From an uncultured Collinsella sp. (GTDB lineage Bacteria; Actinomycetota; Coriobacteriia; Coriobacteriales; Coriobacteriaceae), in NCBI GenBank assembly GCA_934654605.1, contig CAKUGH010000035.1:1-15246 (forward strand): a stretch of DNA of 15,246 bases, read 5' to 3'. This document shows positions 14,633 through 15,246 of the stretch, piece by piece. The stretch's first letter is position 1; every line of letters begins with the position of its first letter. Under the pieces are notes generated by a model. It saw only the letters and a list, made by a program, of their open reading frames with translations, made no database searches and was not told where the DNA came from. A program made the translations under genes and the position numbers.

Positions 14633-14707
14633 TGCTGGAATCCTTTCTGTAAAAGGCCTACAACCCATTAATAACCCGCGTCCGTGCGATACGCGAGTTT
14701 ATTAAGG

Positions 14708-14713
14708 TTTATA
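14708..14713 (-). promoter_or_regulatory. arcC: Candidate -10 box for carbamate kinase
   Basis: TATAAA on the minus strand, about 75 nt before the start codon, in a clearly AT-rich stretch. No strong -35 box stands 16-18 nt upstream. An ATGAATAAAA sequence just upstream could be an activator or repressor site. Confidence 0.35.
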
Positions 14714-14727
14714 TTCTCTTTATCGCT

Positions 14728-14745
14728 CATTTTATTCATTTTGAA
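14728..14745 (-). promoter_or_regulatory. Possible ArgR-like box upstream of carbamate kinase
   Basis: The minus strand reads CAAAATGAATAAAATGAG here, which shares ATGAATAAAA with the Bacillus-type arginine box. It lies just upstream of the candidate -10. Carbamate kinase is often under arginine control in other bacteria, which makes the match worth noting, but a single half-match in AT-rich DNA is weak evidence. Confidence 0.2.
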
Positions 14746-14759
14746 AATAGCGGAACGGT

Positions 14760-14980
14760 GAACGGTCGTTTTTATCCGCTCAGCGTACAGAACCCCAGCT
14801 CAAGCATATCTACGCCATTTACGTGCAACTTTATTTTAATAGAGCAGGGATTAGACCAGATTATGCAAACTATATTTTTGCTAAACACAAAACAGGCAGC
14901 GCAATATCTTACTCGCACTATACGAGATTCTATGCACTTATAAGTCGAGTATGCACCCCTGCAAAAACAAGGGGCTTTTC
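14760..14980. other. AT-rich non-coding region upstream of carbamate kinase
   Basis: About 220 bp with base composition clearly different from the genes around it. No gene with ribosome site and family resemblance was found on either strand. A short stem CCCCT/AGGGG (14956-14960 with 14970-14974) followed by CTTTTC on the plus strand is a weak terminator candidate. The region probably serves as an extended promoter of carbamate kinase. Confidence 0.45.
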
Positions 14981-15059
14981 ATCCAGCAAAAGGAATAAAG
15001 AAGAGCTCCGAAAAGGCGGCAACAGCCAAGTCCCCCATCCATCCCCAAAGCGGCGCGAG

Positions 15060-15148
15060 GTTTCGCGGCAAAGCCGCGAAACAGCGAAGGGGACGGAATT
15101 CCCGGCCAACTACGTCCTTCATCCGCCCACACAATCCGAGGACGTAGT
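15060..15148. repeat. Two perfect 10-bp inverted repeats without a gene
   Basis: GTTTCGCGGC (15060-15069) pairs with GCCGCGAAAC (15073-15082) over a 3-nt loop, and ACTACGTCCT (15109-15118) pairs with AGGACGTAGT (15139-15148) over a 20-nt loop. Together with the terminator at 15194-15236 they make a run of three strong hairpins. No coding sequence in this stretch is convincing. Confidence 0.6.
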
Positions 15149-15193
15149 CGTAGCAGGATCTGAGGGCTGACCTTCGCGGACACTCCGCAGGAC

Positions 15194-15236
15194 GAAAGAA
15201 CCCCCGCCGCACGTAGTGCGCAGCGGGGGTTCTTTC
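15194..15236. terminator. Strong bidirectional terminator at the right edge
   Basis: A perfect 14-bp stem (15194-15207 with 15223-15236) closes an inner GCAC/GTGC hairpin (15209-15219). GGAC at 15190-15193 and GTCC at 15239-15242 can extend it across a 2-nt bulge. TTCTTTC on either strand supplies the T-rich end. It could end a minus-strand gene right of the window or a plus-strand transcript from the hairpin region. Confidence 0.8.
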
Positions 15237-15246
15237 ATGTCCGAGG

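Noticed and set aside
13676..14671. Plus-strand open frame of 331 codons opposite carbamate kinase
   Set aside because: It is Gly/Ala/Val/Leu/Asp-rich with no domain and is explained by the strong codon bias of the clear arcC gene on the other strand.
14758..14943. Plus-strand 61-codon frame containing KQAAQYL, which recalls an excisionase-type helix-turn-helix
   Set aside because: GTG start without ribosome site, AT-rich composition, and the likeness covers only a few residues.
14938..15183. Minus-strand 81-codon frame across the hairpin region
   Set aside because: It runs through strong inverted repeats, has no ribosome site and resembles no family I can name.

Overview
The window (about 15.2 kb, GC-rich, compact) looks like a chromosomal segment of a gut actinobacterium of class Coriobacteriia, most likely Collinsella. 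That placement is an inference from the style of the proteins (a UMF1-type transporter, short LytS-like kinases with LytTR regulators, a membrane-anchored C39 protein) and from base composition. No rRNA, marker gene or database comparison supports it. Eleven of the twelve genes read on the minus strand; only the C39-like peptidase gene reads on the plus strand.

Minus-strand block in transcription order, right to left. First come an APC-family amino acid permease (10398-11849) and a metal-dependent amidohydrolase (8989-10266), which together look like an uptake-and-hydrolysis pair. Then comes a LytS-like histidine kinase with a LytTR regulator (7486-8877, 6713-7447), a cytosolic zinc-dependent phospholipase C-like protein (5676-6620) and a UMF1-type MFS transporter (4324-5574). 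Next is a tight operon of a family 2-type glycosyltransferase, a second LytS-like kinase and a second LytTR regulator (2954-4141, 1614-2957, 825-1541). The kinase start overlaps the glycosyltransferase stop by 4 nt. After a strong terminator the block ends with a YfcE/MJ0936-type phosphoesterase (266-733). Two paralogous two-component systems therefore bracket a lipase-like protein, a transporter and a glycosyltransferase, suggesting envelope or extracellular sensing in this neighbourhood.

Right part. A divergent 360-bp region (11850-12208) carries a nested stem-loop with no assigned function. Then comes the plus-strand C39-like protein (12209-13276), with a basic disordered cytosolic N-terminus, one membrane helix and an outside peptidase-like domain. 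Its TAG stop codon coincides with the first bases of a repeat element (13275-13563). That element has perfect 30-bp terminal inverted repeats, a 19-bp tandem duplication at its left end, and three degenerate palindromic units spaced exactly 62 bp apart. It is best described as a MITE- or REP-like non-autonomous element and is the most unusual structure in the window. A convergent carbamate kinase gene (13670-14632) follows, with its own perfect terminator. Upstream of it is an AT-rich leader and promoter region (14633-14980), then a run of strong hairpins without a recognisable gene (15000-15246).

Functional reading. The permease, the amidohydrolase and the carbamate kinase show the strong codon bias expected of highly expressed catabolic genes. 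They could belong to one pathway that imports a nitrogenous compound and recovers ATP from carbamoyl phosphate, but nothing in the window proves the link. Several regulatory RNA structures (a terminator-like hairpin just before the glycosyltransferase ribosome binding site, a terminator just before the second kinase, hairpins in the permease leader) suggest control by termination or attenuation.
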